Source: Thiobacillus sp. (lineage in GTDB: Bacteria > Pseudomonadota > Gammaproteobacteria > Burkholderiales > Thiobacillaceae). From it: 6,746 nt of DNA. Shown here one piece after another: positions 1 through 6,746 of this stretch; positions within the stretch are counted from its first letter, which is position 1; each line of letters begins with the position of its first letter. The translations under genes were made by a program, and so were the position numbers. The stretch is taken from NCBI GenBank assembly GCA_003510325.1, contig DONB01000037.1, forward strand, positions 3,883-10,628, written 5' to 3'. The notes beneath the pieces are model-generated. The model had not been told where the DNA came from. It worked only from the letters and a program-made list of their open reading frames with translations, and did no database searches.

Positions 1-1
1 A

Positions 2-568
2 CATCCGTCGAGGCCCCTGCGCATCGAATACGTGCGACAGGGACAGCGCGGCGAACTGAGCGTGGTTCCCGACACCGTGGAAGAAGCTGGTCAGCGCATC
101 GGCAAGATCGGCGCCGGACCGAAGGTCGACGAAGCCGTGCTGGCCACGCTGATGACCGAAGTGCGCTATGGCCCGCTCGACGCCCTGTGGCAGGGCGCCG
201 TGAAGACCTGGGACATGGGCCTGTTCACGCTGGAGATGATGGGCCGCATGGTGCTCGGGCAGGTGTCGTGGAAGAACCTGTCGGGCCCGCTGACCATCGC
301 CGATTATGCCGGCCAGAGCGCCTCTCTCGGCTGGATCAGTTTTGTCGGCTTTCTGGCGCTGGTGAGCGTGAGCCTGGGGGTGCTGAATCTGCTGCCGATC
401 CCGCTGTTGGACGGGGGACACCTCATGTATTATGTTGCCGAAGTTTTTACTGGTCGCCCGGTGTCCGAGCGCACCATGGAAATAGGGGGCCGGATCGGCA
501 TGGCGCTGTTGCTTCTGCTGATGTCGTTTGCCCTGTTCAACGACTTGCAACGCCTGATAAGCGGATGA
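2..568 (+). CDS. rseP: RseP, site-2 intramembrane zinc metalloprotease (3' part only)
   Basis: The 188 visible residues are the C-terminal portion; the reading frame is open to the left edge, so the start, the N-terminal HExxH zinc site and the first PDZ domain lie outside the window. The first ~33 visible residues look like the end of the second PDZ domain (GELSVVPD, then GKIGAG). Residues ~90-96 (WKNLSGP) match the conserved segment before the third membrane helix. That helix (~110-134) leads into NLLPIPLLDGGH, the family zinc-ligand motif, with its Asp encoded at 410-412 (visible residue 137). A last hydrophobic helix (~168-183) and FNDLQRL close the protein, as in E. coli RseP. In the family, RseP cuts anti-sigma factor RseA in the inner membrane after DegS and clears signal-peptide remnants. 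Its stop codon overlaps the bamA start. The identification is firm; the stress-signalling role is inferred from the family. Confidence 0.95.
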   Translation, partial: HPSRPLRIEYVRQGQRGELSVVPDTVEEAGQRIGKIGAGPKVDEAVLATLMTEVRYGPLDALWQGAVKTWDMGLFTLEMMGRMVLGQVSWKNLSGPLTIADYAGQSASLGWISFVGFLALVSVSLGVLNLLPIPLLDGGHLMYYVAEVFTGRPVSERTMEIGGRIGMALLLLLMSFALFNDLQRLISG

Positions 569-2880
569 AAATAACCATGATCCCCAACCGTTTGACGCTT
601 GCCCTCGCCGCAGTCTTCGCCATGCAACCCGTATGGGCCGAGGAGCCCTTCGTCGTCAAGGACATTCGGGTCGAGGGCATCCAGCGCACCGAGGCGGGCA
701 CGGTGTTCAGCTACCTGCCGGTCAAGGTCGGCGACGTCATGACCGACGAGAAGACGGCAGCGGCGATCAAGGCGCTCTACGCCACCGGGTTCTTCAAGGA
801 TGTACGGCTGGAGTCACGCGACGGCGTGGTGATCGTCACCGTTGAAGAACGCCCGTCGATCGCCAAGATCACCCTGTCCGGCATCAAGGAGTTCTCCGAG
901 GACGACCTGAAGAACGGACTCAAGCAGACCGGCCTGGCCGAAGGCCGTGTGCTCGACCGGGCGCTGCTCGACAAGGCCGAACAGGAACTGCAGCGGCAAT
1001 ACTACAACCGCGGCAAATACGCGGTCGAGATCAAGTCCACCCTGACGCCGCTGGAACGCAACCGCGTGGCGGTGCAGTTCGACGTGGTGGAAGGCGACAG
1101 CGCCAAGATCCAGCAGATCAATATCGTCGGCAACCAGGCATTCAAGGAAAAGGAACTGCTGAAGCAGTTCACCTCGACAACGCCGGGCTGGCTGACCTGG
1201 TACACCAAGAACGACCAGTATTCCAAATCGCGCCTGGGCGGCGACCTCGAGGCGCTGCGCTCGTTCTACCTCAATCGCGGCTATCTCGAATTCAACGTCG
1301 ACTCCACCCAGGTGTCGATCTCGCCCGACAAGGAAGGCATCTACATCACCGTCAACGTGACCGAAGGGCCGCAGTACAAGGTGTCCGACGTCAAGCTGGC
1401 CGGGCAGATGCTGGTGCCGGAAGCCGTACTGCAGAAGCTCATCACGGTGAAGCCGGGCGAAGTGTTCGAGCGCGACCGCCTGACCGAGACCACCAAGAAA
1501 ATCGGCGACCGCCTCGGCAACGATGGCTATGCGTTCGCCAACGTCAATGCGGTTCCCGAACTCGACCGGGAAAAAAACACGGTCGCGTTCACCCTGTTCG
1601 TCGACCCCGGTCGCCGCGTCTACGTGAACCGCGTCAACGTGGCGGGCAACACCAGGACGCGCGACGAAGTGGTGCGTCGCGAGATCCGTCAGATGGAAGG
1701 CGCGTATTACGACGCCGAAAAAATCAATCTTTCGCGCGATCGCCTGAACCGCCTCGGCTTTTTCAACGAGGTCAACATCGAGACGCCGGCCGTCTCGGGC
1801 ACCACCGACCAGGTCGACGTCAACGTCAGCGTGGCCGAGAAGTCGACCGGCAACGTCATGCTGGGCGCCGGTTTCTCGTCGTCCGAAGGCGTGGTGCTGT
1901 CGGGTTCGGTTTCGCAGAACAACGTGTTCGGCACCGGCAACCGGTTGTCGGCACAGATCAATTCGGGCAGCGTCAACACCGTATATGCGCTGTCGTTCAC
2001 CAATCCCTACTACACTATCGACGGCATCAGCCTGGGCTACGACCTGTATCGGCGCGACGTCGATGCCAGCGAACTCGACGGTGTCGGCGACTACGAGACC
2101 TCGACCTATGGCGCCGGCGTGCGTTTCGGCCTGCCGATCAACGAGCGCGACTTCATTTCTTTGGGCCTGACCTACGAGCAGACCTCGCTTACCATCGATC
2201 CGGCGACTGCCCCGACGCAGTATGTCAATTTCGTCAACACCTTCGGCAATGACAACGACACGGTTCGCCTCGATACGGCATGGGCACGCGATACGCGGAA
2301 CAGCTACCTGTTCCCGACCAAGGGCCTGTTCCAGCGGGTGGCCGCCGAAGTCGGCACCCCGATCGGCAGCCTGCAGTATTACAAGCTGTCGTTCCAGCAT
2401 CAGCAGTACTTCCCGCTGGGCAGGCGCTTCACCCTCATGTTGAACGGCGAGGTGGGTGTTGGCGGCGGGCTGTCCGGCAAGCCCATGCCGTTCTTCAAGA
2501 ACTTCTACGCGGGCGGCAACAGCTCGGTGCGCGGCTTCGAAAACGGCACCCTGGGACCGAAGGACGCCGATGGCGATGCGCTGGGCGGCGACAAGCGCGT
2601 GGTCGGCAATGCGGAACTCTTCTTCCCGCTGCCGGGACTCAAGGATGACCAGTCGCTGCGCATGTCGGCCTTCGTCGATGTGGGCGCCACTTTTGGCCCC
2701 AACGATGCGAGCAACCTGTACAAGGATTTCGCATTCGACGATCTGCGTTATTCGGCGGGGGTGGCGGTGCTGTGGGTGTCGCCGCTCGGTCCGCTCAAAT
2801 TCAGCCTGGCCCAACCGCTCGTCAGCAAGACGGGCGACCAGGAAGAAGTGTTTCAATTCACCCTCGGCAATGTGTTCTGA
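565..2880 (+). CDS. bamA: BamA, outer-membrane protein assembly factor (Omp85 family)
   Basis: This 771-residue protein is the central insertase of the BAM complex, which folds beta-barrel proteins into the outer membrane. A signal peptide covers residues 1-25, with probable cleavage after VWA. Five POTRA domains follow at roughly 28-95, 96-177, 178-268, 269-347 and 348-426; each begins with a strand of the form IxxIxVxGN and ends in a VxEG-like turn. The 16-strand barrel spans ~427-771. The loop-6 VRGF motif is at 655-658 (Arg codon 2530-2532), and the chain ends in Phe after FQFTLGNV, a typical C-terminal beta-signal. It is shorter than E. coli BamA (810 residues), partly because loop 6 lacks the long cysteine-bearing insertion. 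The start chosen is ATG 565, which overlaps the rseP stop (ATGA). A second in-frame ATG at 577 would give a 767-residue protein with a slightly shorter signal peptide; neither has a strong Shine-Dalgarno sequence. The open frame extends further upstream only because it runs inside rseP. Confidence 0.97.
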   Translation: MKITMIPNRLTLALAAVFAMQPVWAEEPFVVKDIRVEGIQRTEAGTVFSYLPVKVGDVMTDEKTAAAIKALYATGFFKDVRLESRDGVVIVTVEERPSIAKITLSGIKEFSEDDLKNGLKQTGLAEGRVLDRALLDKAEQELQRQYYNRGKYAVEIKSTLTPLERNRVAVQFDVVEGDSAKIQQINIVGNQAFKEKELLKQFTSTTPGWLTWYTKNDQYSKSRLGGDLEALRSFYLNRGYLEFNVDSTQVSISPDKEGIYITVNVTEGPQYKVSDVKLAGQMLVPEAVLQKLITVKPGEVFERDRLTETTKKIGDRLGNDGYAFANVNAVPELDREKNTVAFTLFVDPGRRVYVNRVNVAGNTRTRDEVVRREIRQMEGAYYDAEKINLSRDRLNRLGFFNEVNIETPAVSGTTDQVDVNVSVAEKSTGNVMLGAGFSSSEGVVLSGSVSQNNVFGTGNRLSAQINSGSVNTVYALSFTNPYYTIDGISLGYDLYRRDVDASELDGVGDYETSTYGAGVRFGLPINERDFISLGLTYEQTSLTIDPATAPTQYVNFVNTFGNDNDTVRLDTAWARDTRNSYLFPTKGLFQRVAAEVGTPIGSLQYYKLSFQHQQYFPLGRRFTLMLNGEVGVGGGLSGKPMPFFKNFYAGGNSSVRGFENGTLGPKDADGDALGGDKRVVGNAELFFPLPGLKDDQSLRMSAFVDVGATFGPNDASNLYKDFAFDDLRYSAGVAVLWVSPLGPLKFSLAQPLVSKTGDQEEVFQFTLGNVF

Positions 2881-2895
2881 GGGTTAGCCGTTACT

Positions 2896-2899
2896 GGAG
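2896..2899 (+). promoter_or_regulatory. Shine-Dalgarno sequence of skp
   Basis: GGAG lies 6 bases before ATG 2906 and 9 bases before the adjacent in-frame ATG 2909. It is the clearest ribosome binding site in the window and supports independent initiation of skp, which is separated from bamA by 25 bases. It does not decide between the two adjacent ATG codons, which differ by a single Met. Confidence 0.7.
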
Positions 2900-2905
2900 T
2901 ATTCG

Positions 2906-3409
2906 ATGATGAAGTTCAAGCAGCTCGCAACCTCCCTGATTCTGGCATCCGCGTTCGTGGCGGCGCCTGCCCTGGCCAACACCAAGATCGGTTTCGTCAA
3001 CACCGAAAGGCTGTTGCGCGAAGCGCCGTTGTCGGTTGCCGCACAGAAGAAGCTCGAGCGCGAATTCGCCGCACGCGACCAGGAATTGCAGAAGCTCGCC
3101 AAGCAGGCGCGTGACCTGCAGGCGCAGCTCGACAAGGACGGCGTGACCATGTCGGACAGCGAGCGCAAGGCCAAGGAGCGCGACCTCGGCAACCTCAACC
3201 GCGACCTGCAGCGCCAGGGCCGGGAATTCCGCGAAGACCTCAACCTGCGCCGCAACGAGGAACTGGGGCAGATCCAGGAACGCGCACGCAAGGCGATCCA
3301 GGACATCGCCCGGGCCGAAAAATTCGACCTCATCGTCGAGCAGGCGGTTTTCGTCGACCCCAAGAGCGACATCACCGATCGCGTGATGAAGGCCTTAGGC
3401 GGGAAATAA
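2906..3409 (+). CDS. skp: Skp/OmpH periplasmic chaperone for outer-membrane proteins
   Basis: The 167-residue product has a Sec signal peptide (residues 1-24, cleavage after ALA) followed by TKIGFVNTERLL, the first strand of the Skp/OmpH fold. Residues ~45-125 are highly charged and heptad-like, with many Lys, Arg, Glu, Gln and Leu residues; this is the long coiled-coil arm of the 'jellyfish' trimer. The end (FDLIVEQAVFVDPKSDITDRVMKAL) returns to the conserved trimerisation body. The length is close to that of E. coli Skp (161 residues). Family members hold unfolded outer-membrane proteins in the trimer cavity between the Sec translocon and BamA, which agrees with its position directly after bamA. 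Two consecutive ATG codons (2906, 2909) are possible starts. The sequence shows no unusual residue or truncation. Confidence 0.95.
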   Translation: MMKFKQLATSLILASAFVAAPALANTKIGFVNTERLLREAPLSVAAQKKLEREFAARDQELQKLAKQARDLQAQLDKDGVTMSDSERKAKERDLGNLNRDLQRQGREFREDLNLRRNEELGQIQERARKAIQDIARAEKFDLIVEQAVFVDPKSDITDRVMKALGGK

Positions 3410-3418
3410 ACCCCTCCT
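3397..3418 (+). promoter_or_regulatory. Hairpin over the skp stop, abutting the lpxD start (candidate)
   Basis: AGGCGGG (3397-3403) can pair with CCCTCCT (3412-3418): six base pairs with one C/T mismatch, around an 8-base AT-rich loop (3404-3411). The loop contains the skp stop TAA (3407-3409), and the stem ends on the base just before the lpxD ATG. No T-run follows, so it is not a standard intrinsic terminator. The only purine-rich, Shine-Dalgarno-like stretch before lpxD lies in the 5' arm and loop. Ribosomes finishing skp would open the stem, so a role in coupling lpxD translation to skp is plausible but inferred. Confidence 0.35.
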
Positions 3419-4450
3419 ATGGCTGTAACGCTGGCAGCGCTGGTCGCCCGCTTCGGCGGGGAACTCGTGGGCGATGGCGCGCAGGCGGTCAGCCAGGTGG
3501 CGCCGCTGGATCGCGCCACGCCCGACGAAATCGGTTTCGTCTCGCAGAGCAAATATCTCGCCGAGTTGGCGAGCACCCGGGCGGGCGCCGTCATCCTGCC
3601 CGCCGACGCGCGCGATGCTACCGATCTGCCGCGCATTCTCACGCCCAATCCCTACCTGTATTTCGCGCGCGTCTCGGCGCTGCTGAACCCCCCGCCGCGC
3701 CCCCCCGCGGGCATACACTCTGCGGCGACGGTTGCGGTGGGTGCCGAGATTGCCGCCGACGCCAGCATCGCTGCAGGCGCGGTGATCGGCGCTGGCGCAG
3801 TGATCGGCCCGCGTACGGTGGTCGGACCCAACTGCGTCGTCGGCGAGCAGGCCCGCATCGGCGCCGATTGCCTGCTGCATGCCAACGTCACCCTCTACCA
3901 CCGCTGCGAAGTGGGTGACCGTGCCATCCTGCATTCGGGCTGCGTGATCGGTTCGGACGGTTTCGGCTTCGCGCCGAATGACGGCAAGTGGGAGAAGATT
4001 CCGCAGATCGGCCGCGTGCTGATCGGCGACGATGTCGAGGTCGGCGCCTGCACCACCATCGACCGCGGCGCGCTGGAGGACACGGTGATCGAGGAGGGCG
4101 TCAAGCTCGACAACCTGATCCAGGTCGCGCATAACGTGACGATCGGTGCGCACACCGCGATCGCCGCCTGCACCGGCATCGCCGGCAGCGCCAAGATCGG
4201 CCGCCACTGCATGATCGGCGGCGCGGCGATGATCTTCGGCCACATCGAGATTGCCGACGGCACTCGCATCTCGACCAACACGCTGATCACCAAGTCGCTG
4301 CCGAAGGCCGGCACCTACACCTCGGCGCCGCCGTTCACCGAACACGAGGTCTGGCAGAAGAACGCCGTCCACATGCGCAATCTCGACAAGCTGGTGAACC
4401 GCATCAAACAGCTTGAGAAACGCCTAACCGAACTGGAAAACAAATCATGA
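3419..4450 (+). CDS. lpxD: LpxD, UDP-3-O-(3-hydroxyacyl)glucosamine N-acyltransferase
   Basis: This cytoplasmic enzyme (343 residues, near the family norm) catalyses the third step of lipid A synthesis: transfer of an (R)-3-hydroxyacyl chain from ACP to the 2-amino group of UDP-3-O-acylglucosamine. The N-terminal uridine-binding domain (~1-100) has Phe40 and Tyr46 where the E. coli enzyme has Phe43 and Tyr49. A Pro-rich linker (~90-96) leads into a left-handed beta-helix of hexapeptide repeats (~100-290) of the form [IV]GxxxxI. The segment [13 protein letters not shown] contains the catalytic His238 (codon 4130-4132; E. coli His239), and His275 matches E. coli His276. A charged C-terminal helix (~315-343) follows. 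The start at 3419 gives the normal family N-terminus ([13 protein letters not shown]) but has no well-spaced Shine-Dalgarno sequence. The stop overlaps the fabZ start by four bases. Confidence 0.97.
   Translation: MAVTLAALVARFGGELVGDGAQAVSQVAPLDRATPDEIGFVSQSKYLAELASTRAGAVILPADARDATDLPRILTPNPYLYFARVSALLNPPPRPPAGIHSAATVAVGAEIAADASIAAGAVIGAGAVIGPRTVVGPNCVVGEQARIGADCLLHANVTLYHRCEVGDRAILHSGCVIGSDGFGFAPNDGKWEKIPQIGRVLIGDDVEVGACTTIDRGALEDTVIEEGVKLDNLIQVAHNVTIGAHTAIAACTGIAGSAKIGRHCMIGGAAMIFGHIEIADGTRISTNTLITKSLPKAGTYTSAPPFTEHEVWQKNAVHMRNLDKLVNRIKQLEKRLTELENKS
3776..3811 (+). repeat. Tandem 18-base coding repeat in lpxD beta-helix
   Basis: Two adjacent 18-base units (3776-3793 and 3794-3811) each begin GGCGC[G/A]GTGATCGGC; 14 of the first 15 bases are identical. 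Each encodes one six-residue rung (GAVIGA, then GAVIGP) of the LpxD left-handed beta-helix. The nucleotide similarity goes with the protein repeat and may reflect a local duplication or just shared codon preference. Confidence 0.6.
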
Positions 4451-4893
4451 GCGTCATGGACATCGAGCAGGTCATGCAATACCTGCCGCATCGCTACCCC
4501 TTCCTCCTGATCGACAAGGTCACCGAGCTCGAGCTCGGCAAGTCCATCACCGCGATCAAGAACGTCACCATCAACGAGCCGTTCTTCAACGGCCATTTCC
4601 CGGGGGCGCCGGTGATGCCGGGCGTGCTGATCCTGGAAGCGATGGCGCAGGCGGCAGGGATCCTGTCGTTCAAGACCAAGAACTACACGCCCGAGCAGAT
4701 CGGCATCATCTACTTTGCCGGCATCGACGGCGCGCGTTTCAAGAAGCCGGTCAAGCCGGGCGACCAGCTGGTGCTCAAGGCCGAGATCGTGCGCGAGATG
4801 CGCGGCATCTGGAAATACAGGGGGCGCGCCGAAGTCGACGGGGTGATGGTCGCCGAAGCCGAACTGATGGCGACCCTGCGCGACAAGCCCTGA
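4447..4893 (+). CDS. fabZ: FabZ, 3-hydroxyacyl-ACP dehydratase
   Basis: The 148-residue protein has the hot-dog fold signature of Fab[14 protein letters not shown] lies near the N-terminus, and the central helix motif [20 protein letters not shown] contains catalytic His50 (codon 4594-4596) and Glu64 (codon 4636-4638). The later segment [19 protein letters not shown] is also typical. The enzyme removes water from (R)-3-hydroxyacyl-ACP to give trans-2-enoyl-ACP in the fatty acid elongation cycle in the cytoplasm. It draws on the same 3-hydroxyacyl-ACP pool as LpxA and LpxD, so its place between those genes ties phospholipid supply to lipid A supply; in E. coli the FabZ-to-lipid A flux balance is known to be critical. 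ATG 4447 overlaps the lpxD stop (ATGA), with GGAAAA at 4435-4440 as a modest ribosome binding site. An internal ATG at 4456 is a less likely start. Confidence 0.97.
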   Translation: MSVMDIEQVMQYLPHRYPFLLIDKVTELELGKSITAIKNVTINEPFFNGHFPGAPVMPGVLILEAMAQAAGILSFKTKNYTPEQIGIIYFAGIDGARFKKPVKPGDQLVLKAEIVREMRGIWKYRGRAEVDGVMVAEAELMATLRDKP

Positions 4894-4894
4894 C

Positions 4895-5671
4895 ATGGCG
4901 ACGATCCATCCCACCGCGCTGGTCGCGCCGGGTGCCCGGCTTGCCGAGGACGTCGAGATCGGCCCCTACACGATCATCGGAGAGCACGTCGAGATCGGTG
5001 CCGGCACCACGGTCGGCGCGCATGCCGTGATCACCGGCCACACCCGGATCGGCGCGCACAACCAGATCTTCCATTTCGTCTCGCTCGGCGAGGCGCCGCA
5101 GGACAAGAAGTACGCCGGCGAGCCGACCCGCCTGGAAATCGGCGACCACAACGTCATCCGCGAGTTCTGCACCTTCAACACCGGCACCGTGCAGGACCGC
5201 GGCGTCACCACGATCGGCAGCCACAACTGGATCATGGCCTACGTCCACATCGCGCACGACTGCGTGGTGGGCGACCGCACCATCTTCGCCAACAACGCCT
5301 CGCTGGCGGGCCACGCCGAAGTCGGCGACTGGGCGATCCTTGGCGGCTTCACCGGCGTGCACCAGTTCTGCAAGGTCGGCGCCCACGTGATGACCGGCAT
5401 CTCCAGCGTGGTGTTCAAGGACATCCCGCCCTTCGTCATGGCGTCCGGCCAGCCGGCGGCGCCGCACGGCCTTAACAGCGAAGGCCTGAAACGGCGCGGG
5501 TTTTCCGCCGAGGCGCTGGCGGCATTGAAGCGCGCCTACAAGATTCTCTACCGCGAAGGCAACACGCTCGCCGAGGCGCAGGCCAAGCTTGCCCCCGAGG
5601 CGGCGAAGCATGCCGAAGTGCAGCAGCTGCTCGACTTCCTCGCACGCGCCGAGCGCGGCATCATCCGGTGA
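4895..5671 (+). CDS. lpxA: LpxA, UDP-N-acetylglucosamine O-acyltransferase
   Basis: LpxA performs the first step of lipid A synthesis: reversible transfer of an (R)-3-hydroxyacyl chain from ACP to the 3-OH of UDP-GlcNAc. The 258-residue protein starts with [11 protein letters not shown] and carries hexapeptide repeats of a left-handed beta-helix (~1-185), then a C-terminal helical domain (~190-258) containing [12 protein letters not shown] and ending RGIIR. The catalytic His121 (codon 5255-5257) lies in HIAHDCVVG and matches E. coli His125; His118, His140 and His156 match E. coli His122, His144 and His160. Residue 169 is Ile at the position that sets acyl length in the family (Gly173 in E. 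coli). The start ATG follows the fabZ stop after one base and has no evident Shine-Dalgarno sequence, so initiation probably depends on ribosomes ending fabZ. The stop overlaps the lpxB start. Confidence 0.98.
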   Translation: MATIHPTALVAPGARLAEDVEIGPYTIIGEHVEIGAGTTVGAHAVITGHTRIGAHNQIFHFVSLGEAPQDKKYAGEPTRLEIGDHNVIREFCTFNTGTVQDRGVTTIGSHNWIMAYVHIAHDCVVGDRTIFANNASLAGHAEVGDWAILGGFTGVHQFCKVGAHVMTGISSVVFKDIPPFVMASGQPAAPHGLNSEGLKRRGFSAEALAALKRAYKILYREGNTLAEAQAKLAPEAAKHAEVQQLLDFLARAERGIIR

Positions 5672-6746
5672 TTGATCTGGGCCTGGTCGCCGGCGAAGCC
5701 TCCGGCGATCTCCTCGGCGCGCACTTCGTCGCTGCACTGAAACAAAACCACCCCAACTTGCGCGCCGCCGGCATCGCCGGTCCGCGCATGGTCGAAGCCG
5801 GCGTCCGCGCGATCTATCCGAGCGACACGCTGGCGGTCAACGGCTACGTCGAAGTGCTGCGCCACCTGCCCGAGCTCTTGTGGATCCGCTCGCGCATCAC
5901 CCGCCATTTCCTGCGCGACCGGCCGCGCGTCTTCGTCGGCATCGACGCGCCGGATTTCAATTTCACCCTGGAATCTAAGCTCAAGCAGGCCGGCATCCCC
6001 ACCGTGCATTTCGTCAGCCCGTCAATCTGGGCGTGGCGGCCCGAGCGCATCCATCGGATCAAGCAGGCGGTGTCGCACATGCTGGTGGTGTTCCCGTTCG
6101 AGGCGCAGATCTACCGCGACGCCGGCATTCCGGTCAGCTACGTCGGCCATCCGCTGGCAGACGTGATTCCGCTGGAACCCGACACCGCGGCCGCGCGCAC
6201 TGCCTTGGGCCTGGAATCCGGTCCGGTCATCGCGCTGTTGCCGGGCAGCCGGCTGTCCGAAGTGACGCGTCACGCGCGGCTGATGCTCGACGCCGCCGTG
6301 CGCATCCGCCGCCAGCATGCGGACGCGCAGTTCGTGCTGCCTGCCGCCAACGAGGCCGCGGCGCGACTGATCCGCCAGGCATCGCAGGGCCTGGACGTGC
6401 CGCTGCACATCCTGGCAGGCAAGTCGCACACCGCGCTGGCGGCGTGCGACGTCGCGCTGGTGGCCTCCGGCACCGCCACGCTTGAAGCCGCACTGTTCAA
6501 GAAACCCATGGTGATCACCTACCGCGTGCCGGCGCTCACCGCCTACCTGATGCGCAAGAAGGCGCTGCAGCCGTGGATCGGACTGCCGAACATCCTGGCG
6601 CGCGATTTCGTGGTGCCGGAGCGGGTGCAGGAAGCCGCCACGCCCGAGAACCTGGCGAACGATGCGCTCGCCTGGCTGGCCGACGCGCCGCGCCGGGAGG
6701 CCGCCGTCGAAACCTTCCGCGCCATGCACCTGAGCTTGCGGCAGAA
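5668..6746 (+). CDS. lpxB: LpxB, lipid A disaccharide synthase (3' end beyond the window)
   Basis: About 359 residues are visible and the frame is open to the right edge, leaving roughly the last 20-25 residues of a ~380-residue family GT19 glycosyltransferase outside. The protein joins UDP-2,3-diacylglucosamine to lipid X at the inner face of the inner membrane, giving the tetra-acylated lipid A disaccharide. Motifs in order are VAGEASGD at 7-14, GIDAPDFNF at 91-99 (a conserved, functionally important Asp region), [12 protein letters not shown] near 118-129, LPGSR at 191-195, SGTATLE at 267-273 and LPNILA at 306-311; the last three form the GT-B nucleotide-sugar site. The GTG start at 5668 overlaps the lpxA stop (GTGA). 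No ATG, GTG or TTG lies just upstream in this frame, and the motif VAGEASGD follows at the usual distance, supporting this start. The N-terminus is a few residues shorter than in E. coli. Confidence 0.96.
   Translation, partial: MIDLGLVAGEASGDLLGAHFVAALKQNHPNLRAAGIAGPRMVEAGVRAIYPSDTLAVNGYVEVLRHLPELLWIRSRITRHFLRDRPRVFVGIDAPDFNFTLESKLKQAGIPTVHFVSPSIWAWRPERIHRIKQAVSHMLVVFPFEAQIYRDAGIPVSYVGHPLADVIPLEPDTAAARTALGLESGPVIALLPGSRLSEVTRHARLMLDAAVRIRRQHADAQFVLPAANEAAARLIRQASQGLDVPLHILAGKSHTALAACDVALVASGTATLEAALFKKPMVITYRVPALTAYLMRKKALQPWIGLPNILARDFVVPERVQEAATPENLANDALAWLADAPRREAAVETFRAMHLSLRQ

Noticed and set aside
187..564. Upstream extension of the bamA reading frame
   Set aside because: The frame is open inside rseP by chance. 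The translation before 565 is Arg-, Gly- and His-rich, and the signal peptide begins at or just after 565.
520..564. Possible promoter before bamA (TTG-type hexamers and TGATAA near the end of rseP)
   Set aside because: No pair of -35 and -10 hexamers has acceptable spacing, and the sequence encodes the conserved RseP C-terminus.
2613..2642. GGAACT (2613-2618) as a possible sigma-E -35 element for skp, with a TCAA-like -10 downstream
   Set aside because: The spacing to the -10 candidate is about 2-3 bases too long, the -10 match is poor, and the site lies in conserved bamA codons.
814..2856. A 680-codon open frame on the - strand opposite bamA
   Set aside because: Its translation is a low-complexity mix rich in Arg, His, Ala, Val and Asp with no recognisable domain, as expected opposite a GC-rich gene with biased third positions. 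bamA on the + strand has full domain structure throughout.
2881..2905. Possible terminator or promoter in the bamA-skp gap
   Set aside because: At 25 bases the gap holds a ribosome binding site but no inverted repeat with a T-run and no recognisable promoter.
3395..4372. A 325-codon open frame on the - strand opposite lpxD
   Set aside because: The Arg-, Ala-, Gly- and Asp-rich repetitive product mirrors the hexapeptide repeats of lpxD; no domain or ribosome binding site supports it.
4775..5737. A 320-codon open frame on the - strand across fabZ, lpxA and lpxB
   Set aside because: It is the reverse shadow of the lpxA beta-helix, with an Arg-, Asp- and Val-rich product, and it crosses three well-supported + strand genes.
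6022..6729. Open frames on the - strand and in another + frame inside lpxB
   Set aside because: The LpxB frame is continuous from 5668 to the window end with all family motifs; the alternatives show no recognisable protein features.

Overview
The window is GC-rich, with G or C at most third codon positions, and is packed with genes on the + strand. It carries seven genes of one envelope-biogenesis operon in the order rseP (3' end) - bamA - skp - lpxD - fabZ - lpxA - lpxB (5' part). This order, and the protein sequences, fit a Gram-negative proteobacterium. The GC content, the compact BamA loop 6 and the 258-residue LpxA most suggest a betaproteobacterium, but I cannot name the genus from the sequence alone.

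Layout: bases 2-568 encode the C-terminal half of the site-2 protease RseP. bamA overlaps its stop codon (ATGA at 565-568) and runs to 2880, encoding a 771-residue outer-membrane insertase with five POTRA domains. After 25 bases comes skp (2906-3409), a periplasmic chaperone for outer-membrane proteins. Nine bases later lpxD (3419-4450) begins. fabZ (4447-4893) overlaps lpxD by four bases, lpxA (4895-5671) follows after a single base, and lpxB overlaps lpxA by four bases (GTGA at 5668-5671) and runs off the window end. I see no terminator, no convincing promoter, and no gap of even 30 bases, so the block is probably transcribed as one message with translational coupling at several junctions.

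How the genes work together: RseP acts in envelope-stress signalling. Skp carries unfolded outer-membrane proteins across the periplasm and BamA inserts them. LpxA, LpxD and LpxB make early lipid A intermediates. FabZ uses the same class of 3-hydroxyacyl-ACP substrates for fatty acid and phospholipid synthesis. The operon therefore groups the two main components of the outer membrane, its proteins and its lipopolysaccharide.

No undescribed system is evident; this is a conserved core region. The observations worth a second look are small: an isoleucine at the acyl-length 'ruler' position of LpxA, a hairpin abutting the lpxD start that also places an anti-Shine-Dalgarno-like sequence there, an in-frame slippery heptamer in bamA, and an aspartate cluster in BamA loop 6.
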